Below, one piece after another: positions 1 to 10,240 of a DNA stretch of 64,000 nt; within the stretch, counting starts at the first letter, position 1, and each line of letters begins with the position of its first letter. The stretch is taken from assembly GCA_022828595.1 (NCBI GenBank), contig JAKGHH010000002.1:79270383-79334382 (forward strand). Direction: 5' to 3'. The translations under genes were made by a program, and so were the position numbers. A model generated the notes under the pieces. It saw only the letters and a list, made by a program, of their open reading frames with translations. It searched no databases and was not told where the DNA came from. The stretch comes from Nelumbo lutea (Eukaryota > Streptophyta > Magnoliopsida > Proteales > Nelumbonaceae).

Positions 1-618
1 AACATAGTCATTGATTTGAACAAGCTCCAACACCCCACCTCCTGTGCCTGCAAGATAAGGTCTTATCTCAGCGAGAACCTTTTCAACATTTTCCTCGTTT
101 AGCTCAAGCCCAGTCTCTGTATCTAGGATCTGCTCCACTTCCTGGATTTCAGGAATCTTATCCCTGAGCCGAGTTTCAATTCCCATCTTCAACGTCATAG
201 TTGAACTCGGGCATGAACCGCATGCTCCTTGAAGCTTCAATACAACTACAAGGCCATCGATTTCATGGAGAGCTACATTTCCTCCATCAGCCATCAGGCT
301 TGGCCGCACTTCATCAAGAACCTTCTCGACATTTTCTTCGGTTAGTGGAAGAACACAGCTCGGAGAAGTGAAAGTTCCAGCTCGGTTGTTCCTACGGCGG
401 CCTGAAGTGACTCGAAGCAAGTCTCTGATATCATATTGGCCTCTTGAGAAAGAGGTGTGCTTCGACGAAACTGCGTTAGATTTGGATATGGGGTTCTTGA
501 ATAAGGATAAAGAAGCAACTGAGGTTGGTTCAGATGAAGTCAAATATGGATTAAATGCTGCAGTTCCAGTTTTGGCTGTTGCATTGAGACCTTGCATTTG
601 GGTTGAGAAGGCGCTCAT
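1..618 (-). CDS. NFU: Chloroplast NifU-like scaffold protein (3' end outside window)
   Basis: This is the N-terminal 206 residues of a plastid NFU protein, which assembles and hands over Fe-S clusters, including [4Fe-4S] clusters for photosystem I, in the stroma. The ATG at 618-616 is the first one after an in-frame TGA at 693-691. Residues 1 to about 85 are rich in Ser, Thr and basic residues and look like a transit peptide. A first NFU domain (about 92-165) carries [24 protein letters not shown] and the cluster-binding CGSC of [10 protein letters not shown] (residues 133-136). A second domain begins at [10 protein letters not shown] (about 173) with GTGGG in place of the DGG loop, as in the two-domain plant NFU1-3 group. 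The reading frame is open to the window edge with no intron in this part. An upstream 5' UTR exon cannot be excluded. The assignment to NFU2 or NFU3 is not settled. Confidence 0.93.
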   Translation of the reverse strand, partial: MSAFSTQMQGLNATAKTGTAAFNPYLTSSEPTSVASLSLFKNPISKSNAVSSKHTSFSRGQYDIRDLLRVTSGRRRNNRAGTFTSPSCVLPLTEENVEKVLDEVRPSLMADGGNVALHEIDGLVVVLKLQGACGSCPSSTMTLKMGIETRLRDKIPEIQEVEQILDTETGLELNEENVEKVLAEIRPYLAGTGGGVLELVQINDYV

Positions 619-734
619 CTTAATTTCTAGAGTACTCCGCTTAGGAAGCAAATGCCCAATTACAGAATGATGGAAGAACAGAGTGATATTTCAAGTACAA
701 ACCCCTAGTATGTAAAGAATACATGTAAATATAC

Positions 735-1324
735 TCATAGAGGAAGATTAAGTCCTTTCCCCACGTCCACTCCAATGACTTGAAGTATCCCCTTGTTTAA
801 TATCTGAAAAGCACAAGCCACCCAAGAAATCAGAGACATTGCAACAACTATAGCTCATCTCTATTTGCAATGCTAAGGAAGCCCAGTTTTATAGAATTAA
901 GTAGTAAAGACAAAACACTCACTAGCTCTACTATGAAGGTCCCAATAAGGCCGATCATACAAGCTCTAGAATTCCATATCTCTGCAGTCTTTGTGAATCC
1001 CAGGAAAGGAGCTTGAAATTTGGGCTCTACCTTTGGCACTTCTACCTGAAACATTTCCACCCATTTGATATCTTCTTCTTGTCATTCGATTATGATAAGA
1101 ATTTTGAGAATTTCCAAGGAAATTAAAAAAAAAAATAACGGAAGGAAGAATCACAGAACAGAACTTACACCAGGAGGAAGCTTTGCTGCTCGGACTCTGA
1201 AAGAGAAGGACCTTCGAGTTTTGGCTTGTGGACCAGAAGAATTGAGGAGAGGTCGATGATGGGTTGGGAGAGCAGCAGTCAGGGCTCTCGTTGGGAGGAG
1301 AGACGACGGTAAAATTGTAGCCAT
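735..1324 (-). CDS. OHP1: One-helix protein 1 (LHC-like, thylakoid), three exons
   Basis: OHP1 is a small single-helix relative of the light-harvesting proteins. It sits in the thylakoid membrane and is needed for photosystem assembly. Exon 1 is 1324-1169 (52 codons, transit peptide ending RVRAAKLPPG), exon 2 is 1045-923 (41 codons), and exon 3 is 803-735 (22 codons plus TGA). Donors are GTAAGT and GTGAGT, both acceptors are CAG, and both introns are phase 0. The 115-residue product has VPKVEPKFQAPFLGFTKTAE followed by the chlorophyll-binding helix EIWNSRACMIGLIGTFIVE with its ExxNxR motif, and ends ILNKGILQVIGVDVGKGL. Length and sequence match the OHP1 family. An in-frame ATG six codons upstream (1342) is possible, but MATIL is the better transit-peptide start. 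The NFU gene starts 116 bp past its stop on the same strand. Confidence 0.95.
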
Positions 1325-2087
1325 ATTTTTCTGTTTCCACAATCGACTGGAGCCATTGCTTTCTTATCTAACCACCCACCTTATCTCCTATGCTCTTTTA
1401 TTTGTGGTTGAACGAGCATAACGCACTGATAAATGATAATGCGGGTCCCATTCCATCTAGTTGTGCCAAATGTGTACACTATGTACCAACACGTTACAGC
1501 TTAGAGAGCCTCAACTCAAAGTGTATGATGATCAACCATATACATGTGATACGATCGCCCCAAGCCATTGGATCGGAACCAAGTTATTATATCCGAGTGC
1601 ATGGTTTGGAGTTCGAAGTTTGAACCAGATACTGAGACCGTATCTGTTGCTGGTTCAGACTTCAGAGTTGATTTCGGTTTCTTATTTTTTCCATTTCCGG
1701 TTCATATCCAGTGAATTCGTGACACGTGTTTACGGGCAAAAGGGTGTCGCAACTCGCAACGCAATCACCGTCCAACATACAGGAGTCCACAAATTAGTTT
1801 TGATGCATGATATGGGCAATTGAGTCTGAAACAAAAATCTGATCTGGCAAAAAAAAAAAAAAACAGTGGGTAAGGAATCTTCGCTTTCAAATTTCAAAGA
1901 AAAAAAACCAAAAGAAACGGAAACAAGAAGAGACATCGATCTCTGTCTTTGATTCTAAGTCTCCCCCTCTCGCGGAGTGGATTGGCATTGAGCGAAGCCG
2001 CAGGCTACGGAGGAGGAAGATGGTTGGTCGGGAATCCAGAGTAGGGACCTGGTCGACGGTTATGTTTGGAGTTATCATCTAAAAGGA
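1325..2087. other. Intergenic region between divergent genes OHP1 and the RD29B-like gene
   Basis: No supported coding region. It should hold the OHP1 promoter (minus strand) and distal promoter of the stress gene (plus strand). A palindromic ACACGTGT (G-box/ABRE core) lies at 1722-1729. A poly-A tract sits at 1850-1863. Confidence 0.6.
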
Positions 2088-2150
2088 TGCCACGTGGCAA
2101 TAAGGTAAGATACAAAAGCTCTGGGTGATGTATAATAATTAACACGTGGC
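2088..2150 (+). promoter_or_regulatory. Pair of ABRE (ABA-response) elements upstream of the RD29B-like gene
   Basis: TGCCACGTGGCA at 2088-2099 and ACACGTGGC at 2142-2150 are strong matches to the ABRE core ACGTGGC, about 45 bp apart and about 220-280 bp upstream of the ATG at 2371. ABA induction of Arabidopsis RD29B is known to depend on paired ABREs, so this arrangement supports the gene assignment and predicts ABA, drought and cold induction. Function here is inferred. Confidence 0.7.
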
Positions 2151-2370
2151 TTTCTCAGATTGTTGCATGCCAAAAAAAGACAGGAAAATAACGGCGGAAG
2201 CATCGGTCTCCTGAAGCATTCGCCTATAACAGTTTGCAGTTGGAGCCTTGGAGGACGATCCTCTCACTTTCTAACTCCTTAAATTCTTCCGAGTGTCTGA
2301 GAGAGGGAGATAAAGAGAAGAGTCAATCGGGACTCGGGAGAAGGAGAGAAACCGTGATTTCTTAGCAAAC

Positions 2371-4358
2371 ATGGCTCAAATGGAGAGAATACGAAGACCC
2401 ATCGAGACTCCTATCACACCCACCGTAGAGCAGCTTCTCCATGGTAACATTCAATTGCATGCATTCTCTGCATTTCTTAAACTCTCTCTGCATGAATGAA
2501 ACTGTATATAGAAATTAATTGATCATTTGAATATGCCTTTTAATTTCTGTTTTACTCTCCTTCGGTTCGGTTTTGTTTACAATAGACGATGAGTCGAAGT
2601 GGGGGGCATCATCACCCATCCTATCGTCGATATCGAAGCATTACGATCAAGACGAGGATCACATTCACCACTCTAAGAAATCTGTTCTGGCCAAGGTGAG
2701 AGAGAAGGCTAAGAAATGGAGACAGACTCTTGCCAACAAGAAGAAGAACAATCAAGACGAGAATGCCACTCCCTCTTGGGGTGTCAGTTTGGACGAAGAC
2801 GAGGAAGAAGATGAAGATCCCGAATACTTTGGAGCCCCCAGTAAATTATATATAAATATTTTCCCTTTATTTCTTTCTTTCTTTTTTTTTTTTTCCCTTT
2901 AAATTCTACGTTGATGGTTAAAGCCGTTACTTATGAGTTTGTCATTCACTTACCCTCTATTCCCTTTCTCAGTGTATGAATCAGAGATGGCACCCGAAGC
3001 CTGCAAAGAGAATGCAAGGCAGCATCCACGAGCGAACCCTGTGATTTCCGACAAGCATATTTTGGTGACGAGTGCCGTTCACCGTAGCGACCAAGACAAT
3101 CAAAGGATGGAAAGCAAACCGGTTGCCTATAGCAAAGCGATTACCGCCGATAGCAAACCTATTGCCGCCGATAGAAAAATTGTTGCCGCCGATAGCAAAC
3201 CTGTTTCCGCCGAAAGAAAAACTATTGCCGCCGATAGCAATCCTGTTTCCGCCAATAGCAAACCTGTTGCTGCCGATAGAAAACTTGTTGCCGCCGATAG
3301 CAAACCTGTTGCTGCCGATAGCAAACCTGTTGCCGCCGATAGCGAACCTGTTGCCGCCGATAGCAATCCTGTTGCTGCCGATAGAAAACCTGTTGCCGCC
3401 AATAGCGAACCTGTTGCCGCCTATAGCAATCCTGTTGCGGCCAATAGCAAAACTATTACCGAAACAGTAACAGAGAAGCTTGCACCAGCCTATGCCAAGG
3501 TAACCGAAACTGTGTCGGAGACGCTTGCACCCGCATACGCTGCTGTTACCCAGGCCACCAACATAATCGCTTCAAAGATTCATGGCTCACCAACCTCGGC
3601 CTCTGAGACTGGACCACAGAGTATTGCTATCAGTAGCAGTGAGCAGAAATGGGATAAAGGTGTTTCGGTGAAAGAATTTTTAATGCAGAAACTGGAGCCC
3701 GGGGAAGAGGAGAGAGCGCTTTCCCAAATGATATCCGAGGCGATGAGTCCGAGGAAAGTGCCTGGTGAAATGGGAGTCGTAGAAAAGGTGAGAGAGGCTG
3801 TTTCTTCTTTGCTAAATGTTGAGGAATCGCCATCATTATCATCTGTGTCCTCCACAACAGACTTATCCACCGCCACAGCCATTCCAGTCTCCACCAATGC
3901 TCATGAAGGTACCTTTTCCTGCTTCCGATTAAGTTCTAACGCAACCCACCCTGGCTTCTCTTTGCTTAAACAGGCTCTGATCATGGCCTGAAAATATTTT
4001 CCACTTATAGGCAGCAATTTATATATTGGGGGAGCAACCCAAGTTCTAATTATCGTCCAACTGGATCAAAACTTCTATTAGGAGATCAACTGAGCCACCC
4101 ATCTTGACCTTTTATCTGCATTTCACATTTTTAAACTTTCTAGTAGGAGATCACTTCTAGTTGGAACGACTCTAAATTTTTTAATGACCAACCCTCTTGC
4201 AAATTTTTTTTTTTTCTTTTTGGTAGAACCTTCTTGCAATTGGTATTATAATCTTTACCAGTTTTCATCTTGACTTTTCATTTTTTTGTTTGTTTATTTT
4301 TTCAGTAGTTGAGATTGAAAACGAGGGAACTCGGGGAAGGATAGTCCAAACCAACTGA
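2371..4358 (+). CDS. RD29B/LTI65 (CAP160-type) ABA- and cold-responsive protein, four exons
   Basis: Exons: 2371-2443, 2586-2840, 2973-3908 and 4306-4358, all GT-AG, giving 438 residues. Exon 2 encodes a basic helix (SVLAKVREKAKKWRQTL) and an acidic stretch. The exon 2/3 junction builds the family motif DPEYFGAPMYES. Exon 3 holds a 7-residue repeat tract, two copies of the family repeat (TEKLAPAYAKVTETV, SETLAPAYAAVTQ), and the C-terminal signature VSVKEFLMQKLEPGEEERAL (PGEED motif), followed by VVEKVREAVSSLLN. Exon 4 adds VVEIENEGTRGRIVQTN. The family is hydrophilic and intrinsically disordered, is induced by ABA, drought and cold, and has no known catalytic activity. If intron 3 is retained, translation would run to a stop at 3989-3991 with a different tail. 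Paired ABREs lie upstream. The exon 4 junction is the least certain part. Confidence 0.88.
3113..3445 (+). repeat. In-frame 21-bp minisatellite in the RD29B-like gene
   Basis: One six-residue unit plus fifteen 7-residue units of the form (S/R)(K/N/E)P(V/I)AAD, encoded by a degenerate 21-bp unit close to AGCAAACCTGTTGCCGCCGA. It fills 333 bp with no frame disruption. Because the unit length is a multiple of three, other frames on both strands are also open here. Confidence 0.92.
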
Positions 4359-5466
4359 GGCAGAGACCTTTCTCTAAGCATCAGTATTTGGTTTCTTTTT
4401 CTCTTCTAGTCTAAATTCAAGTTTACAGATTTTTATGTATTAATGGCATAGATTCCAATCTCTGTGTAATTCCTAAGCGTAATGCTTGTTCATCTATACT
4501 TTCATTTCCTCGTCAATAAACAAATTTGTAGAATTGCAGCCAAAGAATTACAGAATGGAATTTATCACAATGAAAGCCCAGACCAGTACAGAAAATTAAC
4601 TAAAAAATACCTCTGACTCTTCATCTGCCCATCACTTCTATCCTTGAATGATGAAAGCCCATACCGGATTGGATTAGAGCTAGTAAGACATTCAGTCAAT
4701 TAGTTATATAGGAGAGATCTGAGAGCATAAACCAAATTTACAGAAGACGTGATGAAGGATAATGGACTGTGACACCGTTCCTTGTCTGGTGGATCGGCCT
4801 CTACTATGGTGGTCTTCCATCTTTAGCTTCATTCGATCAAGTTGGAATTTGACATTGGATCCAGCATCCTGAGGAAGTAGAACAAATCGATATTCTGCTT
4901 CTATTAAATACAGTTGTGGGGCTTGAAGGGTAGTAAGGGTGCCTACAAGCCATTGAACCGTAGGTTGGGTCGGGTATCTGCTCTTGCATGATCCTCTGGC
5001 ATCTATCTTCCATCTCGGCCTGCATCGGCAGTATGGTGAACTACAAAAAAAATTGAATTAATATGTAGAATATCGACATTGATCAACAGTATAGTCTATA
5101 GTGCATCTTAGTGCTGATAGGCCTGGATCCAAGAAATTTGGGACCTTTTATAATTCAATCCACCTAGAGGGGGGAGCTAAGATTTCTAGGGGTGGACTGA
5201 ATCCTACCCGTGGATTGATGTTAAATTCATGGGCAGTATGCAATTTATAAGGGGGCTACTGGGTGCTGCTGGCCTAAAGAGATTGGAGGAGAAGCAACTC
5301 ATTTAGGCTATTCTTTGTCTTGAGGAATATTTTGACAAAGTGTCAAAATGGTTTTTAATCTTTTTCAAGAATGGGTCGGGGCATATTAAGGGATAGGTGT
5401 AAAAAAAAAATTTAAGTGCTCATTGGATATGCTTATGACTTTGTGCCTACCTGATCGTAGTTTGGG
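4359..5466. other. Downstream region, no recognised gene
   Basis: The first part is probably 3' UTR of the RD29B-like gene. Apart from a weak possible exon on the minus strand (4837-5042), nothing is recognised. Confidence 0.5.
4837..5042 (-). other. Possible terminal exon of an unknown gene
   Basis: On the minus strand, a polypyrimidine tract and TAG (acceptor about 5044-5042) precede an open frame of about 65 codons, FTILPMQAEMEDRCQRIMQ then QIPDPTYGSMACRHPYYPS, ending in TGA. I do not recognise the product and found no upstream exon, so this may be chance or a decayed gene end. Confidence 0.15.
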
Positions 5467-5824
5467 TAGGGCTGTAAAGAGCCCGATTTGGATGCCTCCT
5501 TTGATCCTTACAAATCAGACCAGATAAAAAAAGTTGGTCTATCTGATGTATTAATTATGAAATATTATATCTTATGTATTAATTTTATATTATATATGTA
5601 TATTCTATATATATATTATTTATATCATTTTATATTATATATTATATTTTATATATTATTATATTATATAAATAATATATTATATTATTTAAATTGTACC
5701 ATAAATCTTTTTATTATAATTCTAATTAAATCCCATATTCTAATTCGAATCATTCTCTTAAAAACATGACAGATTCTTATCGGATTAAATTGGATAAATC
5801 TAATCCAATCCATTTGTAGCCCTA
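5467..5824. mobile_element. hAT-type MITE
   Basis: Imperfect terminal inverted repeats (TAGGGCTGTAA and TTGTAGCCCTA, 9 of 11 matching) bound 358 bp of very AT-rich DNA. The flanking 8-mers AGTTTGGG and AATTTGAG agree at 6 of 8 bases, both differences being transitions, as expected for an aged 8-bp hAT target duplication. No coding capacity. Confidence 0.6.
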
Positions 5825-6413
5825 AATTTGAGAATGCTTATTCGAAAATTTGGGTCGAGACCACACCAATAGTTAATAAATGGCGTTTGGGGTTTAAACC
5901 CCTTAGAATAAGTGCTTATGTCAGAAACCCAAAATTTGGGCTTATTTTTAGGTGCTTATTCAATAATCAATATTTTTTTAATGGCCTGTCTTGGCCTGCC
6001 ACATCATTTGAAAAGTGTATGCCTCCATATTCGAAATAAATGTTATTTCACCAAACGCTCGTAGAATAAACATTTATTTTTCAAATAGCAAATCCGCTTA
6101 AGAGTGTGTCGTCTTCGCAAATCGCAATTGAGAGGCCGTTCGTTCCAAAACTACTACCTGATTAGTAGTGCAAGTGAAGTTAATTTGGGCAACGACTGTT
6201 TCCTTGGTTGTCTCGACAACGAAGCCTGGCATTTCGTTGAGAATGTTAGATTTAGGATATGGATTGGATTCAGTTGGACTCTCCAGATTTTAGCATCATT
6301 AAGAACGTTGAAGGTTCGACAAATAAGGACTCGCTTCCCGTTTTTCAGGTACTGTTTGTTGGGAGTTATGGATATGGATTCAGTGGTAGCTGGTAGGTAT
6401 TTGCTACGTAGAG
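5825..6413. other. Unassigned region
   Basis: Contains an open frame from 6104 with no family resemblance I can recognise. No gene supported. Confidence 0.4.
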
Positions 6414-6554
6414 CATGTTTTCAAGATCAAATCAGCCCTTCACAAGATTGCCCCCCACAATGTCCCACAGCACATCGGGAGATGTTCCCAATACACAGCG
6501 GGGATGTGCTGTAGGGGGCAATCTTGTGGGGGCTGATTTCTCCATGTTTTCAAG
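6414..6554. mobile_element. Small foldback (MULE-like) element with 12-bp flanking repeats
   Basis: Arms at 6431-6459 and 6510-6537 are inverted copies sharing ATCAGCCC, CACAAGATTGCCCCC and ACA, with one indel and two substitutions. A shorter inner pair (ACAGCACATC and GATGTGCTGT) nests inside. The unit is flanked by the direct repeat CATGTTTTCAAG at 6414-6425 and 6543-6554, which looks like a target duplication. Length and termini suggest a Mutator-like foldback, but the class is inferred. Confidence 0.55.
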
Positions 6555-7330
6555 GGAGGGTCCTCTTGTTTCTCGGAAAAGAGTAGAGGCTCACATAAAT
6601 CCAATGCCTCACATGTTCTGATTTTGAGGATAGATGGCGCAAAACGATTAATATTATGAATAGTCTTAACTGTATATGATCAATGAGGGTTGACAGATGG
6701 GTACCTACATGAACTGACTAATTGTTCCACAAGTGTGGTCCATGATGCACTTGTAAGTACAACAACCCAAAAAAATTTTAGGTCTGCATTGCACTAATCT
6801 TTTATTTAATAGTTGGATGACCTTTCTTGTTTCGGTAGTAATATAGTTGGTGACCCAAGTACCCATTATCATCATGAAGGTTATCCAAATTATTAGAGTT
6901 GTAAGTGGTGACAGTTCTTTGTTTTATTTTTTGTTATTGGTGATTATGTATGTAGAGCAAACATGCTTAAAATCTAAACAATTCTCAATTACAGTGTTCA
7001 ACTTGGAGTTATTTATTTTCTAATTGGTGTATCAGCCAAAAAATATTTAAGTTTTGTTTGGTTGCACAGAAAATTAATGGAAATGGATAACTTACTAATG
7101 ATCGTGGGAAATGGATTGGACTAAGTCAGAAAACAATCTGCCCCCGCTCCAATTTTCCTACATTTTGGTTGCAATTTTGAAAATTGGACCATTTGCTTTC
7201 TAAAAGAACACCTTCTTAATCATAATTCCACAAAATTCATAAAGGAATACATAAGCCATCCCAGATGAGGCCCTTGTATACTTACGTAGTATGTATTGAA
7301 CCCCACCTACATCACATAAATGAAAATGGG
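6555..7330. other. AT-rich intergenic DNA
   Basis: Nothing recognised on either strand. Confidence 0.5.
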
Positions 7331-7421
7331 AGAGACTTGGTAGATTTGAACTACCATCCTCTTGAGAATAGAAAGCTATGCTCTATTTCCCAAGTACTCT
7401 ACCAATCGAGCTAAAGTCTCT
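7331..7421 (-). ncRNA. tRNA-shaped element with enlarged anticodon arm (probable tRNA pseudogene or tRNA-derived repeat)
   Basis: Reading the minus strand, a perfect 7-bp acceptor stem (AGAGACT with AGTCTCT), a D-arm resembling an A box (TAGCTCGATTGGTAGAG), and a perfect 5-bp T-arm (GGTAG TTCAAAT CTACC, B-box-like) are all present with normal spacing and a 5-nt variable loop. In place of a normal anticodon arm there is a long hairpin, CTTGGGAAATAGA pairing with TCTATTCTCAAG. No standard U33/anticodon loop can be placed unless about 17 nt are spliced out. CCA follows one base after the acceptor stem. No isotype can be given. Confidence 0.45.
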
Positions 7422-7987
7422 TATAGAAGCTGTAAACAAAGTCATTATCTCATATAGAATAAGATACACCTGGATCCATGTCATGGTGTCTATACAATTG
7501 CCATCTTTTCAGTTATCAGTTTGATATGTTTCTAGATACTGAATTTCTAGCATTTTTAATGTATTGCATCCAATTGTCACTGGATGTATCAATGCAGATT
7601 GAAAGAGAGCAACTCCAATTGCATGGAACCTTGTCATGCCCAAACTTAGGTTGAAGTCCATGATAAAAGAAGATCAAAATAATATTTTATATAAGAAAAT
7701 AAATTGCAGTTCTAATTTAAGCACATCAAAAGCATACTTCTCCTTAGATATCACATGGAAGAAAAATGAAAGTGTAGCACTTTTGAGGAGAAAAAGTAAT
7801 ATCAGCCATCGGAAAATTCAAACAGTTAAACATCACCAACCTCTCCTGTCAAGAATGGCATAATCACGAGTCCATTTTTAACTGAATTGATTACAGTAGA
7901 AGGTGACAAACATGGGAAAAAAGTTATAGCATAATATGGATGAAAAAAAAAATCAAGAAGATGTCCAAGGAGGAAGCCCGAAGAGGA
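7422..7987. other. Unassigned region
   Basis: AT-rich, with short open frames only. Nothing recognised. Confidence 0.45.
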
Positions 7988-8157
7988 TGCCATTTTTTTT
8001 TTTTGAAAATGGTAAGGTAAAACTTTATTAATAGAAGTGTACAAGGAGTACATGAACTGCAGACAAGAAAACAGGCACACTCCAAAGCATTGCATCCACC
8101 CAAGCAACTAGCAATGCGAGTGCCACCAGCTCTCACCCACAAAAACCAAAACAGCAA
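7988..8157 (-). mobile_element. LINE 3' end (poly-A at 7988-8000)
   Basis: On the minus strand this reads ...CTTCTATTAATAAAGTTTTACC... and then a poly-A tail (poly-T at 7993-8004 on the plus strand). It is a typical plant LINE 3' tail. The frame before it ends CSSCTPCTLLLIKFYLTIF, a type of terminal sequence I associate with plant LINE ORF2 read-through. It is 5' truncated. Confidence 0.5.
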
Positions 8158-8349
8158 AAAACAAGCAACTTAAAAAAGACCTGAAAATAAATTGATCAAA
8201 ATAGTGAATTGGGTGAAGATATTGGAGATATTTTCTTCTTTTTCCAGAGATGATAAAATTAGAGAAAGACATTACATGGCAAACTCCACAACTACAAGGA
8301 TAAATAGGTTAACAGAATGGATCCCACCTATGTAGAACAAAGTCAAACT

Positions 8350-8475
8350 TTATTTCTCTTTCCCCCCTTTTGAGAAAGGTAAAGTAATGAATTGTATTAA
8401 TAATAAAAAAACCAGAAACACCCGTACAACAGGTTCTGTACACAGGGAATATACAAAGCTGTTCACTACATTCAA
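8350..8475 (-). mobile_element. Second LINE-like 3' end
   Basis: On the minus strand, TTATTATTAATACAATTCATTACTTTACC-like tail sequence, analogous to the element at 7988-8157 and in the same orientation. There is no long poly-A, and the 5' limit is unclear. Confidence 0.35.
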
Positions 8476-8639
8476 AAGATCAGATCATGGTTGTTTACAA
8501 AAAAGGTTATCAAAATAAAAAAAAAAAAAGTATTTGTTTTTCTTTCCCCCTGTGACTTGCAAACCAAGAAACATTTTCCACATAATTCTGACTATTATCG
8601 CTTCTTCACACTGAACTTATTTTGAAAAATCCTAGTGTT

Positions 8640-9500
8640 TCATTATTTCCATAAACACACACACAAAAAAAAAAAAAAAACTGCTGCAGGTAACACTCCC
8701 TTTGCTACTTCACCTTTCTTACACAGCCCTCTCAATTTCAACCATCTTACAAAATCTGCAATTGAGGCAAGGAAGCAACTCCTGACGCAAAAAGTCCTAT
8801 CATTTTTTACCCAATACTCTAAGATGACTTGCAATGTAACAGTAAGTGGCTGACTGCCTCTAGACATTCATTGCATAGAGCCATAGAGCACAATTTGTGT
8901 TGAGTATCTGCATTCCTTTTTGGATGAGATTTTCTCTAGTCAAGATTCTGTCCAGAGTGGCTGATCAGACAAAAAAAGCATGGCACAGCTGCACACCATA
9001 TTCTGTTACTGGGAAACTCACACCCCACCTACCTGGTTAATCCATTGTAGAAGGATCTCACAGAGAACTGGCTACAATTTTCCCAGGATCAAATTCTCTT
9101 ATCTTCTCTATTGACTACCCACCTGTATGTTGTAGAGTTTCTAAACTCTACCATCGGGGCCACCTCTCAATCATTTAGGTTTCTCCTAAATATGGGGTTC
9201 CATGCTATCATGCCATTTTGCACTTGGTAAATTGGTAGCGTTCAGCTACACATGCCTCCTTATTAGATGCCACTTCAAACAGAGCAGGGAAAAGATCCTT
9301 TAAAGGTTGTTGTTTTTTTATCAGAAATCCTTTGGAGGTCTTTCTTCAGACCAACAATCCCTCCAGAACTTGATTTCCTGATAATTTCCCACTTGAAATT
9401 ACACACCACTGTAATAGCTAAAAGGATGCATTTGCACAAAATAGTGGCATAGGGTAACTCTAAAACAATAGTGAGATGACTTATAAATGATTCTAAAGGA
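8640..9500 (-). mobile_element. Degenerate LINE coding remnant
   Basis: Minus-strand fragments at about 8880-9000 resemble the zinc-binding region at the end of plant LINE reverse transcriptases (SATLDRILTRENLIQKGMQI). Further fragments at 9275-9420 are LINE-like (WEIIRKSSSGGIVGLKKDL). Frames are repeatedly broken. Assignment rests on weak resemblance. Confidence 0.3.
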
Positions 9501-9851
9501 ACACGGAACACGAAGCATCAGCACACTGTGAAATGAACTAGGCAGCCCATAAGGGAGACAGGAGTGAAATGGGTTTGGACTCACAGAGCATCAAATACAG
9601 TTGCTGACTCACTAGCAAGACAAGGGGTTAATAGGAACAATTGTATTTTGGGGATCACAACTTAACTATCACTTGTAAGATATGTCATGGGGTTTGGTAG
9701 CAACTGCTAGACTAACAATGCAGCTTTAATAGTTTGTAGAAACTAGAAAGGACATGGGTTGACAGTAAGGAATGGTAGGGTGGAACAAGATTAATGTAGT
9801 ATGGACTGAGAGAGGTTAGGGGATAGAATGGGTGGTGATTATATATAACAC

Positions 9852-10240
9852 TTTTTTATTTTTTTTGATTGGAAATGACAACTTTCATTAAAATAACAGT
9901 TAAATACAAGAATGTTAACCACTCAGAGCATGAGTATTGACCCCATACAAATCTCAAGTCTTACAATACAGACCAAAACAAGTTTTCCCTGAGAGTCCCC
10001 TGCTTTGCCAAATTGTCAGCCACAGAATTGGCTGATCTCCTTACCCGTTTGAAGATTACTCCCACTTCCCTTGCTAGGAAAAGTATTTCCCTCATTTGTT
10101 GTCTAAGGGTCCATACACCCAAGCCTTTTGTCTGCAGCCATCCTCTTAGAAGTTTAGAGTCTCCCTCTACCTCAAGGTTTTTGATATATAACACTATACA
10201 CCCAAGCTTTTTGTCTGCAGCCATCCTATTAGAAGTTTAG
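9852..10240 (-). mobile_element. LINE 3' end encoding an RNase H-type domain fragment
   Basis: A minus-strand frame (10224-9961) reads LEVEGDSKLLRGWL, then WTLRQQMREILFLA, then FKRVRRSANSVADNLAKQG. That is the pattern of the RNase H-like (RVT_3) domain that ends plant LINE polyproteins: ExDS, then a basic region, then R-x-x-N-x-x-AD-LAK. It is followed by a UTR and an A-rich tail (poly-T at 9852-9868 on the plus strand). The element is 5' truncated and the catalytic start of the domain is missing. Confidence 0.7.

Noticed and set aside
3072..3470. Overlapping open frames in the other frames of the RD29B-like gene (also 3402-3127 on the minus strand)
   Set aside because: They exist because the 21-bp repeat has a length divisible by three; composition is monotonous and no start context or splicing supports them.
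7331..7421. Chloroplast tRNA insertion
   Set aside because: Flanks show no plastid sequence and the body matches none of the plastid tRNAs I could recall well enough to compare.
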